DNA of 64,000 nucleotides from an uncultured Parabacteroides sp. (GCA_910577325.1 CAJTMR010000019.1:10333-74332), one strand, 5' to 3'. Positions 17,456 to 26,434 are shown, counted from the first letter of the stretch. Notes: generated by a model not told the origin, from the letters alone. Program-made: numbers and translations.

Positions 17456-19642
17456 GTGATGAGCAGAATGATATGTAAGACGTGTTTGTTGATTTTCGGA
17501 TTGTTCTTGTTGAATATTAATTGTTTGTATGCCGTCAATTTGACGAAGGGAAATGTTGTGGTAATAGAACAGTTGGTACAGCGCTTGCTGCCTGGACAAT
17601 CAGATAAGTTTGTGTTTTCTATTGATACGAAAAGTAAAAATAAATTTTACCGGATATCATCGAAAAACGGGAGGGTTTATATTAAAGGAGATTCTCCGGT
17701 AAGTATAGCATCCGGATTGCATCGTTATATGCGGGAGTATTTGCATGCAGAGGTAAGCTGGACAAATTGGAGTCCTCAGATACCGGTTGAATTACCATTG
17801 CCAAAAGTTTCTGTTTATGAAGAAAGTCCTTATTCGTTTGTTACTTATATGAATTATTGTACTTTTGGATATACTACAGTCTATTGGGATTGGGAACGCT
17901 GGGAGAAAGAGATAGATTGGATGGCTCTTCATGGCATTACACATCCTTTGAGCTTAGTGGGGGTTGAACAGGTGTGGCGTAACTTTTTGTCCCGTGTCGG
18001 TTATACGGATGAAGAAGCGAAGAACTTTTTGACAGGACCCGTTTATTTGCCTTGGTTATTGATGGGAAATATGGAAACATTAGGTGGTCCTATGCCGGAA
18101 GAATGGTTTGACAGACAAGTGAAATTGCAGCATAAAATTCTCGGTCGGATGAGAGATTATGGGATGGAACCGATCTTTCAGGCCTTTTATGGGATGATAC
18201 CTTCTGATTATAAAAAGAAATATCCGCATGTAAAGATCATAGAGCAGGGTAAATGGAATACTTTTGACAGACCGGATGTCCTTTCTCCGTTGGATGTTGA
18301 ATTTAAGCGCTTGGCAAAGATTTGGTATGAAGAATATGAAAAACTATTTGGAAGAACCGATTATTATGCAGGTGACCTTTTCCACGAGGGAGGAAAGAGT
18401 GCCGGTTTGGATATAACGGCTTGCGCAAGGTCTGTAGAAAGGGAAATGTGTGCATATAATCCGAATGCGGTATGGGTTCTCCAAAGTTGGGGGGCAAATC
18501 CGTTTCCTGAATTGCTGAAAGGTTTGAATCCCGATCATGCAATAGTAGTGGAATTATGTGCTGAATATTGGCATCGTTGGAAAGATAAGGGAGGATATGA
18601 AGGAATTCCTTGGGCTTGGTCTAATATATCGAATTGGGGAGGTAATATTGGACTTCATGGACGTTTGGATGCGATTGCGACAGAGCCGGTTGAAGCATTG
18701 AATGACCGAAAAGCATCAAAAACATTGAGAGGTATTGGTTTTACACCGGAAGGTATTGAAACGAATCCGATCGTCCCCTCTTTATGGAGTGATATGGTTT
18801 GGACGGAAAAAACGCCGGATATGTCTTTATGGGTTAAACAATATTCCCAAAATAGGTATGGAGTTGTATTGCCGTCTTTGGAAAGAGCCTGGTGTGGCTT
18901 TTATGAAACCGCTTATGGAACTTATGAAGGTTCAAGGCGTCCTTCCGAATCGGTTTTTTGCGCATCTCCGTCGTTAGAAGTAAAAACGGTATCATCTTGG
19001 TCACAATGTAAAATATTTTATGAACCGGAAGCTTTTGCGGATGCTTGTAGTGTTTTTTTGCAGGATGCAGTTATGCTTGAAGACAATAAAAATTATCAGT
19101 ATGATGTAGTCGATATGGTCCGTCAATATTTGTCAAATTTGGGACGCAGTTCGTATGCGACAATACAAAAAGCATGGCAAAACAAGGATAAAGAACTTTT
19201 TAATAAAGAGGTCGATAATTTTCTCGGTTTGATAAAAGATCAGGATAAACTGTTGTTGAGTCATCCTTCCTTTTGTTTTCATTCTTGGTTACAATCAGCT
19301 CGTGATGCCAGTGCCGACGTGGGAATGGCTAATCAATATGAATATTATAATAAATTGATTGTTACCTCTTGGGATGTAAATGAAGGTAGTTTGAATGATT
19401 ATGCGCACAGGGAATTAGGAGGTGTGTTAGGCTCCTATTATTATAAACGATGGCGTTTGTATTTTAATTATCTGAAACAAGCTTGGGATAATCCCGGTAT
19501 GCCTAAGCCTTATATATTTGGAGTAACAAGCTCATGGCTGTATGAAGATATAGAAGATGCTATAAAACCATCGGATCGAAATCCTGTGAAAGTCGCAGTT
19601 GAGGTTTTTGACAAATACTATAGTGGCGGAGCGGCAGAATGA
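17456..19642 (+). CDS. Alpha-N-acetylglucosaminidase, GH89 (NAGLU family)
   Basis: Encodes 728 residues with a signal peptide (about 1-24). GH89 features: the N-terminal alpha/beta domain, then WDWERWEKEIDWMALHGI, the conserved AGDLFHEGGKS segment (about residue 308), VWVLQSWGANPFPELLKGL cut into the (alpha/beta)8 barrel, and LRGIGFTPEGIETNPIV. The enzyme removes terminal alpha-linked GlcNAc, as found on some mucin O-glycans and in heparan sulfate. It probably acts in the periplasm or at the surface for PUL 1. The start at 17456 precedes a usable second Met (MSRM). Its TGA overlaps the ATG of a truncated next gene. Confidence 0.92.
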   Translation: MMSRMICKTCLLIFGLFLLNINCLYAVNLTKGNVVVIEQLVQRLLPGQSDKFVFSIDTKSKNKFYRISSKNGRVYIKGDSPVSIASGLHRYMREYLHAEVSWTNWSPQIPVELPLPKVSVYEESPYSFVTYMNYCTFGYTTVYWDWERWEKEIDWMALHGITHPLSLVGVEQVWRNFLSRVGYTDEEAKNFLTGPVYLPWLLMGNMETLGGPMPEEWFDRQVKLQHKILGRMRDYGMEPIFQAFYGMIPSDYKKKYPHVKIIEQGKWNTFDRPDVLSPLDVEFKRLAKIWYEEYEKLFGRTDYYAGDLFHEGGKSAGLDITACARSVEREMCAYNPNAVWVLQSWGANPFPELLKGLNPDHAIVVELCAEYWHRWKDKGGYEGIPWAWSNISNWGGNIGLHGRLDAIATEPVEALNDRKASKTLRGIGFTPEGIETNPIVPSLWSDMVWTEKTPDMSLWVKQYSQNRYGVVLPSLERAWCGFYETAYGTYEGSRRPSESVFCASPSLEVKTVSSWSQCKIFYEPEAFADACSVFLQDAVMLEDNKNYQYDVVDMVRQYLSNLGRSSYATIQKAWQNKDKELFNKEVDNFLGLIKDQDKLLLSHPSFCFHSWLQSARDASADVGMANQYEYYNKLIVTSWDVNEGSLNDYAHRELGGVLGSYYYKRWRLYFNYLKQAWDNPGMPKPYIFGVTSSWLYEDIEDAIKPSDRNPVKVAVEVFDKYYSGGAAE

Positions 19643-19731
19643 AAAGAATGTATTTTTGTCTGAACATGGGTATGGCAGGTTTGTTTGTCCTGCTGTGCCA
19701 AACAATAGGTGAGTTGATTATCGCGTCGTAA
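19639..19731 (+). pseudogene. Signal-peptide stump of the next PUL 1 gene
   Basis: The ATG at 19639 overlaps the GH89 stop (ATGA), a normal operon coupling. The 30 residues read MKRMYFCLNMGMAGLFVLLC and then QTIGELIIAS before a stop at 19729. The first part is a convincing signal peptide. The sequence from about 19708 (GTGAGTTG) on resembles the end of the TIR element that follows. I infer that an exported PUL protein, probably a glycosidase, was cut off by element insertion and the rest lost. Confidence 0.6.
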
Positions 19732-19768
19732 AACATGTTTTGAACTGCAATTTTGGTGAGGTTGCCCT
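19708..19768. mobile_element. Relic end of a TIR element next to copy A
   Basis: TTTTGGTGAGGTTGCCCT (19751-19768) differs by one base from the element terminus TTTTGGTGCGGTTGCCCT. GTGAGTTG at 19708 matches the position of the same octamer inside the left end of copy A read in reverse. It looks like a diverged terminus of an older copy, directly beside the target duplication of copy A. Confidence 0.5.
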
Positions 19769-19777
19769 AATAAAATT

Positions 19778-20505
19778 GCAGGGCAACCGCACCAAAATCA
19801 TAACGCGTCCATCTGTTTTCGCCATCGATACGGACCAACTCACATAAATGTTTTTGCAAAAACAACTATCATACTATCATATTTTCTGTATATTGTTTTA
19901 AATCAATGTGTTATGGTATGATAGTCGCCGTTTTGAACTATCATTCATCTATCACAACTATCATGGCAAAAAACCGTAATATCTTGTGTGTCAATCATAC
20001 GAAAAAAACAGGGACCGTTCAGAAACAGGTGCAAAACATGTTAAAACGGCTTCTTTTTTCATCAAGACAGGCTCTTCTTTTGTCAAAAACAGCTTGCAAA
20101 GCCGCTTGAGACCCGGGTGTACCCACCACACAGACCCGGGTGCGGGAGAGGTGCAGACCCGGGTCTGCGTGAGACCTTTACGGAGGTGCGGGGATGTTTA
20201 TCTGCCGTGTCGGAGGCACTTTTATGCCTCGTTTTTACATCTTTTTCGCCGATGGCTGTTTTTGCCTATGCAAACATAAATATCATATTATCAGTTATAT
20301 AAATAAAAATTTATGTAAAAAGCATGATAGATGCATGATAGATGCATGATAGTAGAATGATAGTAAAAAACAGCTACTATCATGCTTTAACATATTGTGA
20401 AACAGTAGTTAACGTCCGGATGTGATAGTATGATAGTTGATTTGCGAAATTTGCATAGAAAAAGAGAAGTGATTCCGGATAGCAATTTTTGGTGCGGTTG
20501 CCCTG
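19778..20505 (+). mobile_element. Non-autonomous TIR element, copy A (728 bp)
   Basis: The termini CAGGGCAACCGCACCAAAA (19779-19797) and its reverse complement (20487-20505) are perfect 19-bp inverted repeats. AATAAAATT flanks both sides (19769-19777 and 20506-20514), a likely 9-bp target duplication. Subterminal CAACTATCATACTATCA (19863-19879) is mirrored exactly at 20423-20439, with further ACTATCAT/ATGATAGT units inside each half. The centre has three ACCCGGGT palindromes (20111, 20134, 20157). No transposase is encoded. A closely similar copy lies in reverse at 35397-36113. The short frames inside are not believed coding. Confidence 0.8.
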
Positions 20506-20546
20506 AATAAAATTAAGGCCTTATGTTCTTGTCTACATTATTTTTG

Positions 20547-20554
20547 TATTTTTG
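20547..20554 (+). promoter_or_regulatory. -7 box of the valS promoter
   Basis: TATTTTTG lies 64 bp before valS. The -33 region is a weak match. Confidence 0.4.
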
Positions 20555-20618
20555 CGCTTTAAAAATTGGATATTCAGCGTTTAAACTCGAACAAGGATAA
20601 AATAAAGAACGAAACAAT

Positions 20619-23246
20619 ATGGAAATTGCAAGTAAGTACAACCCCGCAGAAGTAGAGGGTAAGTGGTATCAGTATTGGTTGGATAACGGCTTTTTCAAGT
20701 CGAAACCCGACGGTCGTGAGCCGTATACGATCGTTATTCCGCCCCCAAACGTCACCGGCGTGCTTCATATGGGACACATGCTTAACAATACCATTCAGGA
20801 TATTCTGATCCGTCGTGCCCGTATGCAGGGGAAGAACGCTTGTTGGGTTCCGGGAACGGACCACGCTTCCATTGCAACCGAGGCGAAAGTCGTGAATCGT
20901 CTGGCACAGCAGGGAATTAAGAAGACTGATCTGACTCGCGAAGACTTCCTGAAACATGCTTGGGAATGGAAGGAAGAACACGGAGGTATCATACTTAAGC
21001 AGTTGCGTAAGTTGGGGGCGTCTTGTGATTGGGACCGTACGGCTTTCACGATGGACGAACTGCGTTCCGAAAGTGTGATCAAGGTTTTTGTCGATCTCTA
21101 TAATAAAGGACTGATATATCGTGGTGTCCGTATGGTGAACTGGGACCCGAAAGCGCTGACCGCCTTGTCCGACGAAGAGGTTATATATAAGGAAGAGCAC
21201 AGCAAACTGTATTATCTTCGCTACAAGGTGGAAGGTGATCCGGAAGGCCGTTATGCGATTGTCGCAACAACCCGTCCCGAAACGATCATGGGAGATACGG
21301 CCATGTGTATCAATCCGAACGACCCGAAAAACACTTGGTTGAAAGGGAAGAAGGTGATTGTTCCGCTGGTAAACCGTGTGATCCCTGTGATCGAAGACGA
21401 TTATGTGGATATCGAGTTCGGTACTGGTTGTCTGAAAGTAACTCCGGCACACGATGTTAACGACTATATGTTGGGCGAAAAATATAATCTGCCCTCCATT
21501 GATATATTCAATGATAACGGTACGATCAGCGAGGCCGGCGGCTTGTATGTCGGCATGGACCGTTTCGACGTTCGTAAGCAGATCGAAAAAGACCTGGAAG
21601 CTGCCGGCCTGATGGAAAAGGTGGAAGCTTACGAAAATAAAGTCGGTTTCTCCGAACGCACCAATGTGCCTATCGAACCGAAGCTGTCCATGCAGTGGTT
21701 CCTGAAGATGGAGCACCTCGCACAGATCGCTCTGGAACCGGTGATGAAGGACGAGATCAAGTTCTATCCTTCGAAGTTCAAGAATACCTATCGTCATTGG
21801 ATGGAAAATATCAAGGACTGGTGTATCAGCCGTCAGTTGTGGTGGGGACACCGTATCCCGGCTTATTTCTTGCCCGAAGGCGGTTATGTTGTGGCCGAAA
21901 CGGCAGAAAAAGCTTTGGAAATGGCAAGAGAAAAGACGGGTAACACTTCTCTGATGATGGCTGATCTGCGTCAGGATGAGGATGTGCTGGATACCTGGTT
22001 CTCTTCTTGGTTATGGCCGATCTCTCTGTTCAATGGTATCAACGATCCGGACAATCAGGAGATCGATTATTATTATCCGACGAGCGACTTGGTGACAGGG
22101 CCGGATATCATCTTCTTCTGGGTAGCCCGTATGATTATGGCCGGTTACGAATATCGGGGAAAGATGCCTTTCAAGAATGTTTATTTCACCGGTATTGTGC
22201 GTGACAAACTGGGACGTAAGATGTCAAAGTCGTTAGGAAACTCTCCCGATCCGCTGCAGCTTATCGAACAATACGGTGCCGACGGTGTACGTATGGGATT
22301 GATGATGGCGGCGCCTGCCGGAAACGATATTCCTTTCGACGATGCGTTGTGTGAACAAGGGCGTAACTTCAACAATAAGATATGGAACGCTTTCCGTCTG
22401 ATCAAAGGATGGACGGTAGATTCAACTATTGAACAGCCTGAGGCATCCGCGACTGCTGTCAAATGGTTTAAGATGCAGTTGGATAAGACGATCGCCGAAA
22501 TGGACGACCTGTTCGGCAAATACCGCTTGAGCGAAGCGATGATGGCTGTTTATAAACTCTTCTGGGATGAGTTCTCTTCCTGGTACTTGGAGATGGTTAA
22601 ACCGGGCTATCAACAACCTGTTGATGAGTCTACTTATTTGTCAACACTCGGTTTCTTCGATGCGCTGCTCCGTTTGCTCCATCCGTTCATGCCTTTTATT
22701 ACAGAAGAATTGTGGCAGGCGCTGGAACCGCGTAAGGAAGGCGAAAGCCTGATGGTCTCTCTGATGCCGGAGGTTGCTCCTGTCGATAACGCTTATCTGG
22801 AAGATTTCGAAATTGTAAAAGAAATTGTGGGCGGAGTGCGTACGATACGTCTCCAGAAGAATATATCGAACAAGGAAGTATTGGAATTGCAGGTGTTGGG
22901 TGAGCACAATGATCATTTCAACGCTGTAGTCGTCAAGATGTGTAACCTCTCATCTGTCGTTTGTACGGAAGAAAAAACTGCCGGTTCTGCGTCTTTCTTG
23001 GTGCGTACGACGGAATATGCTGTTCCTTTAGGTAATATGATCAATGTGGAAGAGGAGTTGGCTAAGCTTCAAGACGAACTGGAATATCAGCAAGGTTTCC
23101 TTGCTTCTGTCATGAAAAAATTGAGTAACGAAAGTTTTGTAAGTAAAGCCCCCGCCAAAGTTATTGAAATGGAACGCAAGAAACAGGCCGATGCAGAGAG
23201 TAAAATCAAATCTATTGAAGAAAGTATCGCAGCTTTGAAGAAGTAA
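20619..23246 (+). CDS. valS: Valyl-tRNA synthetase
   Basis: Encodes 875 residues, full length. The class I HIGH motif appears as HMGH in NVTGVLHMGHMLNNT, and KMSKS in RKMSKSLGNSPDPL (about residue 530). The editing domain (RYAIVATTRPETIMGDTA) that hydrolyses Thr-tRNA-Val and the tungsten-like WCISRQLWWGHRIP segment are present. The last about 70 residues form the Val-specific coiled coil (EEELAKLQDELEYQQ). It charges tRNA-Val in the cytoplasm. It follows copy A of the TIR element but keeps its own -7 box. Confidence 0.98.
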   Translation: MEIASKYNPAEVEGKWYQYWLDNGFFKSKPDGREPYTIVIPPPNVTGVLHMGHMLNNTIQDILIRRARMQGKNACWVPGTDHASIATEAKVVNRLAQQGIKKTDLTREDFLKHAWEWKEEHGGIILKQLRKLGASCDWDRTAFTMDELRSESVIKVFVDLYNKGLIYRGVRMVNWDPKALTALSDEEVIYKEEHSKLYYLRYKVEGDPEGRYAIVATTRPETIMGDTAMCINPNDPKNTWLKGKKVIVPLVNRVIPVIEDDYVDIEFGTGCLKVTPAHDVNDYMLGEKYNLPSIDIFNDNGTISEAGGLYVGMDRFDVRKQIEKDLEAAGLMEKVEAYENKVGFSERTNVPIEPKLSMQWFLKMEHLAQIALEPVMKDEIKFYPSKFKNTYRHWMENIKDWCISRQLWWGHRIPAYFLPEGGYVVAETAEKALEMAREKTGNTSLMMADLRQDEDVLDTWFSSWLWPISLFNGINDPDNQEIDYYYPTSDLVTGPDIIFFWVARMIMAGYEYRGKMPFKNVYFTGIVRDKLGRKMSKSLGNSPDPLQLIEQYGADGVRMGLMMAAPAGNDIPFDDALCEQGRNFNNKIWNAFRLIKGWTVDSTIEQPEASATAVKWFKMQLDKTIAEMDDLFGKYRLSEAMMAVYKLFWDEFSSWYLEMVKPGYQQPVDESTYLSTLGFFDALLRLLHPFMPFITEELWQALEPRKEGESLMVSLMPEVAPVDNAYLEDFEIVKEIVGGVRTIRLQKNISNKEVLELQVLGEHNDHFNAVVVKMCNLSSVVCTEEKTAGSASFLVRTTEYAVPLGNMINVEEELAKLQDELEYQQGFLASVMKKLSNESFVSKAPAKVIEMERKKQADAESKIKSIEESIAALKK

Positions 23247-23270
23247 GATCGGAATTTTTTAGAAATACAG

Positions 23271-23310
23271 AAAGGAGGTATGTAGGATAATAGACATATC
23301 TCCTTTTTTT
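23271..23310 (+). terminator. Terminator after valS
   Basis: AAAGGAGGTATGT pairs with ACATATCTCCTTT (one G-T mismatch zone) and is followed by a T run. Confidence 0.7.
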
Positions 23311-23344
23311 ATGCGGAATGTTTTCGTACACACTTAAAAAAAAC

Positions 23345-23352
23345 TATATTTG
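23345..23352 (+). promoter_or_regulatory. -7 box for the sugar isomerase-like gene
   Basis: TATATTTG, 36 bp before the start codon; a T-rich stretch at 23321-23324 sits at the -33 distance. Confidence 0.5.
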
Positions 23353-23387
23353 CACTGTTATAATAAACATAATTTCAATTTAATATC

Positions 23388-24239
23388 ATGGAGAAATCAA
23401 GAAGAACCTTTTTCAAGAAAGGGCTGGCCGGTGCGATCTTGCTGGGAACGGCAAGTACACTTAATGCGGGCGTGCCCGATCCGGTTAAACCTAAGGCAGC
23501 CAAGGCTGTGAATCCTTTCCGTTTGGGAATGGCGGGATATACATTTGTAAATTTTGATTTGGAAACTACCTTGAAAACTTTGCAGCGTCTGGATATTCAT
23601 TATCTTTGTATCAAGGATTTCCACCTGCCGTTTAAAAGCACAGATGAAGAGATCAAGGCTTTTCATGACAAATGTGCTTCTTATGGCGTGACCGGATATG
23701 CAGTTGGTCCTATCTATATGAAGAGCGAAGCTGAAATTGATCGTGCTTTTGAATATGCGAAACGGGTAGGTGTGAAAACGATTGTCGGTGTACCGAATTA
23801 CGAGCTTTTGCCATATGTGGACAAAAAAGTAAAAGAGTATGATTTCAATTATGCAATCCATTTGCACGGACCTGATATCAAGATCTATCCGGATGCGACG
23901 GATGTCTGGGAACATACGAAAGATCTGGATCCGCGTATCGGTATGTGTCTGGATGTCGGTCATGATCTGCGTAATGGTTGCGATCCTGTTGCCGACTTGA
24001 AGAAATATCATACCCGTGTGTTTGATATGCACATTAAGGATGTGACGGATTCTTCCAAAGCCGGACGCGGCATCGAAATCGGGCGTGGAAAGATCGACTT
24101 TCCCGCATTGGTCCGTATGATGAGGGAAGTGAACTATACAGGAGTGTGTAGTCTTGAGTTCGAAAAGGATATGAAAGATCCTTTCCTCGGAATAGCAGAG
24201 TCTATCGGTTATTTCAAAGCCGTCAGTGATATGGCATAA
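23388..24239 (+). CDS. Tat-exported sugar phosphate isomerase/epimerase-like TIM-barrel protein
   Basis: Encodes 283 residues. The N-terminus KSRRTFFKKGLAGAILLG is a twin-arginine signal. The rest is an AP-endonuclease-2-type TIM barrel: HLHGPDIKIYPD, MCLDVGHDLRNG, DMHIKDV and SLEFEKDM carry the His, Asp and Glu residues that bind metal in this fold. Members isomerise or epimerise sugars or inositols, and a periplasmic location suggests glycan-derived sugar processing. The substrate is unknown. It is a single gene between valS and a palindromic AT-rich repeat. Confidence 0.82.
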   Translation: MEKSRRTFFKKGLAGAILLGTASTLNAGVPDPVKPKAAKAVNPFRLGMAGYTFVNFDLETTLKTLQRLDIHYLCIKDFHLPFKSTDEEIKAFHDKCASYGVTGYAVGPIYMKSEAEIDRAFEYAKRVGVKTIVGVPNYELLPYVDKKVKEYDFNYAIHLHGPDIKIYPDATDVWEHTKDLDPRIGMCLDVGHDLRNGCDPVADLKKYHTRVFDMHIKDVTDSSKAGRGIEIGRGKIDFPALVRMMREVNYTGVCSLEFEKDMKDPFLGIAESIGYFKAVSDMA

Positions 24240-24243
24240 TAAG

Positions 24244-24327
24244 AATTATGATTTATGATTTGTGATTTATGGTTTATGGAGTACAAATTGTGAAACATAA
24301 TTCATAAATTATAAATCATAAATGTAA
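24244..24327. repeat. AT-rich ATTTATGATT palindromic repeat, copy 1
   Basis: Iterated ATTTATGATT-like units on the left face their complements (AAATTATAAATCATAAAT) on the right, so the 84 bp can fold into a long imperfect hairpin. Related copies are at 50731-50820 and 53460-53541. Confidence 0.6.
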
Positions 24328-24329
24328 AG

Positions 24330-25361
24330 ATGAAAACAACATTGTATCTGTTGGTGGCCTGCCTGTTTTCGGCATGTAGCACCGTTGAATATATTGAGAT
24401 AGAAACTTATAACCCTGCCGGGATTACTTTCCCGAAGAATGTCGGCAAGGTCTTGGTTGTTAATAATGCCGTTCCCCAGCCAGACGATGTAGGCTATACA
24501 TATAATTTATATGGAACTGTGCAAGATACGGCTCGTGCCTGTGCGGATAGCGCTTTGTATGATGTTTGTCATTCCTTGGGCAAATCGATAATGGATGTTT
24601 CTTTCTTCGATGATGTTCTTTTATATCACGGTGGTACTCGTCAAGATACAAAATATTTGATGGATGAAAAGTTAGCCCCCGAGGCGGTGAAGGAATTGTG
24701 TCGGGAGACGGGGACGGATGCCATTATTTCGATTGACCGTTTGTTGTTTCGGATGGAGAAGAATGTTGCCGCTTTTTCCGAAGGCTTCGTGATAGGAGGT
24801 GTCAATGTTGAGATTACGGGAACCATCCGCAGTTATCTTCCCGGACGTGGCAAGCCATTGGCCACTGTCTATGTGCAGGATAGCGTTTTCTGGTCTGAAA
24901 GTGCGGATAATATGGAACAATTGAAACTTTATCTGCCGTTACCGGATGAAGCTTTGCGGGCTGCCGGACAGTATATCGGTACGAAGGTTACTCCGAACTT
25001 TGTCCCTCATTGGGATAGTGAAAGCCGTTGGTTTTATAAAGGAGAGAGAGCGCGGTGGAAAGAGGCGACCGCTTATGCCTTGTCTGACAAATGGGAGGAA
25101 GCGGCCTTGCGATGGAAATATGTGTATGAAAATTCTTCACGCTGGAAAGAACGGGCAAAGGCTGCATCAAACTTGGCTTTGTACTATGAAATGAATACTC
25201 ATTTGAAGGAAGCCTACAGCTGGGCAGCCAAATCTTACGATATTTTTAATAGTAAAAAGGGCGAAGCCTACAATTATACGAAAATGCAACGATTGTATGT
25301 AGAGGCTCTTGGCAAACGTATCCGTTCAGATCAAAAACTAAATAAGCAATTTGGAGAATAA
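24330..25361 (+). CDS. Exported lipoprotein of DUF6340 type
   Basis: Encodes 343 residues with lipobox LFSAC. The N-terminal half (VEYIEIETYNPAGITFP, VGKVLVVNNAVPQ) and the central segment GTDAIISIDRLLF match the Bacteroidales family annotated DUF6340, as far as I can recall. The C-terminal 110 residues look helical and TPR-like (WKEATAYALSDKWEEAALRWKYVY, AASNLALYYEMN). Function unknown; probably anchored in the outer membrane, periplasmic face or surface. It is monocistronic, with the AT-rich palindrome directly before its start. Confidence 0.65.
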   Translation: MKTTLYLLVACLFSACSTVEYIEIETYNPAGITFPKNVGKVLVVNNAVPQPDDVGYTYNLYGTVQDTARACADSALYDVCHSLGKSIMDVSFFDDVLLYHGGTRQDTKYLMDEKLAPEAVKELCRETGTDAIISIDRLLFRMEKNVAAFSEGFVIGGVNVEITGTIRSYLPGRGKPLATVYVQDSVFWSESADNMEQLKLYLPLPDEALRAAGQYIGTKVTPNFVPHWDSESRWFYKGERARWKEATAYALSDKWEEAALRWKYVYENSSRWKERAKAASNLALYYEMNTHLKEAYSWAAKSYDIFNSKKGEAYNYTKMQRLYVEALGKRIRSDQKLNKQFGE

Positions 25362-25430
25362 TAATCTTGTATTCTCTGAATTATTATTACTTTTGGCAGA
25401 CGTTTCGAATTAAAGAATAAATAATAAGAT

Positions 25431-25892
25431 ATGAGTGCGAATAATGCAAAGGTTCAGGCTGTCATAGAAACGACTTTTAATTCGGCCATCAATAAACTTG
25501 CTGCGGACGAAGCTGGCAAATGTTACAGCGATTTATATGTGCAGGTGGATGCTGAAAATGGAGAGTTGCTTATTTATGATGAGGAGGATGCGTTGATTGA
25601 AAAAACTATTATTTTCGATTGGGTGAATATGAAATGTGAAGATGATCAGTTCACCCGGCAGGTTTCTGTAACATTGAAAGCCGTGCTTGCAGTTCTGGTT
25701 ACAAAAAAAGTTTTTGATAATTCTTGTTTTCTGCAACCGTTCTCGGTGAGCTTGACTGACGAAAATTTCTCTGTTATTGAGGAACTTCTGTTCTTGGATG
25801 ATGAAAATCTTCGTTTGGATGATCCTCTCTTGAAAGATTTGGATGCAGAATTAGATGATTTTTTAGCAAAACTTCTTTCAGATGTCAAATAA
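25431..25892 (+). CDS. Hypothetical acidic protein
   Basis: Encodes 153 residues with no signal peptide and no membrane span. Very acidic throughout, with an Asp/Leu-rich end (FLDDENLRLDDPLLKDLDAELDDFLAKLL). Not recognised. It starts 69 bp after the DUF6340 gene on the same strand and is followed by the tRNA-Thr promoter. It looks like a genuine gene, with an A-rich leader and in-frame stop, but nothing points to a function. Confidence 0.6.
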   Translation: MSANNAKVQAVIETTFNSAINKLAADEAGKCYSDLYVQVDAENGELLIYDEEDALIEKTIIFDWVNMKCEDDQFTRQVSVTLKAVLAVLVTKKVFDNSCFLQPFSVSLTDENFSVIEELLFLDDENLRLDDPLLKDLDAELDDFLAKLLSDVK

Positions 25893-25906
25893 ATTCTTTA
25901 CATTTG
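25876..25906 (+). promoter_or_regulatory. Promoter of tRNA-Thr
   Basis: TTTC (25876-25879), 19-bp spacer, -7 TACATTTG (25899-25906), overlapping the end of the preceding gene. Confidence 0.6.
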
Positions 25907-25931
25907 CACCCGCATTCAGGAATTAAATGTC

Positions 25932-26004
<73 letters not shown>

Positions 26005-26014
26005 CATAATATTA

Positions 26015-26047
26015 GGCAGTTATCTTTTTAGGTAACTGCTTTTTTTA
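26015..26047 (+). terminator. Terminator after tRNA-Thr
   Basis: GCAGTTA (26016-26022) pairs with TAACTGC (26033-26039), followed by a T run. The structure also forms the 3' end of the decayed gene on the other strand. Confidence 0.8.
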
Positions 26048-26397
26048 TGCTTTTCTTGTTTTGTTTCTCTACGACCAGTCGTTTTATTTTGAGTGCTGTA
26101 ATATCCTTAATATCAAAGTCTGCCATATCAATGAATATCTTTTGGCATTGTGAGTATGTTTTTTCCGGCTGAATGACTGTAGGTGACTTCCGTCATCAGT
26201 TGTTTGACCAGATAGATCCCGAGTCCGCCGATGGGGCGCTCTTCCAACGAAAGTGTCAGATCCGGTATTGCTTTCAACCCGCTTGAAAGCAATACCGGTA
26301 TCGGTTATGACGATTGTAAGCCGTTTGTTCTTATAGCTCATGTCAATACGGATGTCTTGGTTTTTCTTGTCCAGGAATGCGTATCTGATTTTTATTC
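26028..26397 (-). pseudogene. Decayed anti-sigma-factor-type (RsbW-like) ATPase
   Basis: Three reading frames on the minus strand together give a HATPase_c_2 C-terminal half. First DIRIDMSYKNKRLTIVITDTG, then after a frameshift near 26270-26260 PDLTLSLEERPIGGLGIYLV and KQLMTEVTYSHSAGKNIL, then after a second shift near 26115 IDMADFDIKDITALKIKRLV to a stop at 26028. The ATP-lid and G2 box are visible. The first half is missing and a stop lies just upstream. The first break coincides with a 16-bp inverted repeat (CCGGTATTGCTTTCAA / TTGAAAGCAATACCGG, 26262-26298). An intact gene would bind a sigma factor or anti-anti-sigma factor. Confidence 0.75.
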
Positions 26398-26434
26398 AAG
26401 CAAAAGTAAAGAGTATCCTTTACGTGAGCAAGTT

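Noticed and set aside
19986..20302. 97- and 61-codon frames inside element copy A, with counterparts in copy B
   Set aside because: Both frames overlap in the nearly identical core, so their conservation follows from the DNA. No signal, domain or ribosome site is convincing.
20320..20385. ATGATAG/GCATGATAGAT repeats as a CRISPR array
   Set aside because: Units are 7-12 bp with no unique spacers and are mirrored inside a TIR element; no cas gene in the window.
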